Below are positions 15,820 through 16,392 of a stretch of 16,392 nucleotides of DNA, one piece after another. The translations under genes were made by a program, and so were the position numbers. Below the pieces are notes generated by a model. That model made no database searches. It saw only the letters and a list, made by a program, of their open reading frames with translations, and was not told the origin of the DNA. The stretch spans positions 1 to 16,392 of the forward strand of contig DASUNJ010000228.1 of NCBI GenBank assembly GCA_036277235.1, written 5' to 3'. Each line of letters starts with the position of its first letter. Position 1 is the stretch's first letter. Source of the DNA: DATMER01 sp036277235 (GTDB lineage Bacteria; Acidobacteriota; Thermoanaerobaculia; Multivoradales; UBA5704).

Positions 15820-16392
15820 ATGGGAGAACCCGCAGTGCAAGGCTTCCGTCTCTCTCCTCAGCAACGCCACCTCTGGTCGTTGCACCGCGAGGGTTCCATC
15901 TATGCCTCTCAAATCGTGGTCCTTCTGAACGGTGACCTCGATCAAAGGACTCTTCGCCGTGCTCTGGCATCGGTCGTGGCCCGCCATGAGGTCCTGCGCA
16001 CCACCTTCCGCCGGCGTTCCGGGATCAAAGTGCCGCTGCAGATGATCGCGGAGGCTGCGAAGGCGATCTGGAACGAAGTCAAGCCAGGAGCCGGCGAGAC
16101 CTTGTCCTCGCCGCAGCGTTTGCTGGAGGAACGCAGCCGACTCTCTCTCGAGGAGCCGGGGGGCTCGCTGCTGCGAGCCACCCTGGTCAACATGGACAGG
16201 GTGCGGCACGCTCTCATCCTCACGGTCCCCGCGCTGTGCGCCGACTCGCGCAGCCTTGGCAACCTCGTTGCCGAGATTGCCGAGGCCTACTCCCAGGAGG
16301 GAGCCGGCGGGAGCGAGGAGCCGGTCCAGTTCGTCCAGTTCTCGGAGTGGCAGCACGAGGTTCTTGAAGACCCTGAGGGTGCCGTGGCGCGG
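15820..16392 (+). CDS. NRPS, 5' part: histidine-less C* domain, runs off the window
   Basis: The frame from ATG 15820 stays open to the right edge (191 codons), so only the first domain is partly seen. It begins MGEPAVQGFRLSPQQRHLW, the usual start of a condensation-fold domain, and continues with RHEVLRTTFRR. The catalytic motif reads VPALCADSRSL (P137, A138, D142): both histidines are missing, as in the first domain of the upstream NRPS, although the two domains differ in sequence. EEPVQFVQFSEWQHEVLED is characteristic of this C* group. It lies 11 bases after an NRPS ending C-TauD and should dock onto it, accept the chain from that C domain and present its carrier-bound residue to the fused hydroxylase. 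I expect A and PCP domains to follow outside the window. NRPS assignment is firm; the docking role is inferred. Confidence 0.92.
   Translation, partial: MGEPAVQGFRLSPQQRHLWSLHREGSIYASQIVVLLNGDLDQRTLRRALASVVARHEVLRTTFRRRSGIKVPLQMIAEAAKAIWNEVKPGAGETLSSPQRLLEERSRLSLEEPGGSLLRATLVNMDRVRHALILTVPALCADSRSLGNLVAEIAEAYSQEGAGGSEEPVQFVQFSEWQHEVLEDPEGAVAR

Noticed and set aside
13390..16392. Recent tandem duplication of the 1326-5100 C-TauD-C* block
   Set aside because: The two hydroxylases and the two C* domains differ clearly in protein sequence, so any duplication is old or the parts were acquired separately.

Overview
The window is a 16.4 kb interior slice of a large nonribosomal peptide synthetase (NRPS) operon. 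All genes lie on the + strand. High GC (sampled rows about 65-75%), no introns, Shine-Dalgarno sites and the NRPS sequence style point to a high-GC Gram-negative bacterium such as a Myxococcota or Acidobacteriota member. Cyanobacterial NRPS clusters use similar parts. The taxon cannot be fixed from this sequence.

Layout. (1) Positions 1-2741: 3' end of an NRPS gene, A(partial)-PCP-C. (2) Positions 2759-3808: a free-standing Fe(II)/2-oxoglutarate dioxygenase of the TauD/SyrP type. (3) Positions 3836-15808: a 3990-residue NRPS, C*-A-PCP-C-A(Thr)-PCP-C(NHxxxDG)-A-PCP-C-TauD, where C* is a condensation-fold domain without the catalytic histidines and a second TauD hydroxylase is fused at the C terminus. 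(4) Positions 15820 to the edge: start of another NRPS gene, again opening with a C* domain. Gaps between genes are 17, 27 and 11 bases, so this looks like one transcript. No stretch above 300 bases lacks a gene. I see no promoter, terminator, RNA gene, mobile element, CRISPR array, epimerisation, thioesterase, transport or regulatory gene.

How the parts work together. The same order, canonical C, TauD hydroxylase, C*, A, occurs twice. The first copy is spread over three proteins (genes 1, 2, 3). The second is spread over two, with the hydroxylase fused to its C domain (genes 3, 4). I read this as a repeated hydroxylating module. The upstream C domain makes the peptide bond. The histidine-less C* probably serves as a docking platform that presents the PCP-bound residue to the hydroxylase, as described for interface domains in siderophore synthetases. 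Between the two copies lie a threonine module, followed by an unusual C domain that may dehydrate Thr to dehydrobutyrine, and a module whose A-domain code resembles diaminobutyrate. The visible chain is therefore roughly X(cationic?) - beta-hydroxylated Y - Thr or Dhb - Dab-like - beta-hydroxylated Z. X, Y and Z are unassigned. This is inference from domain order, not a structure.
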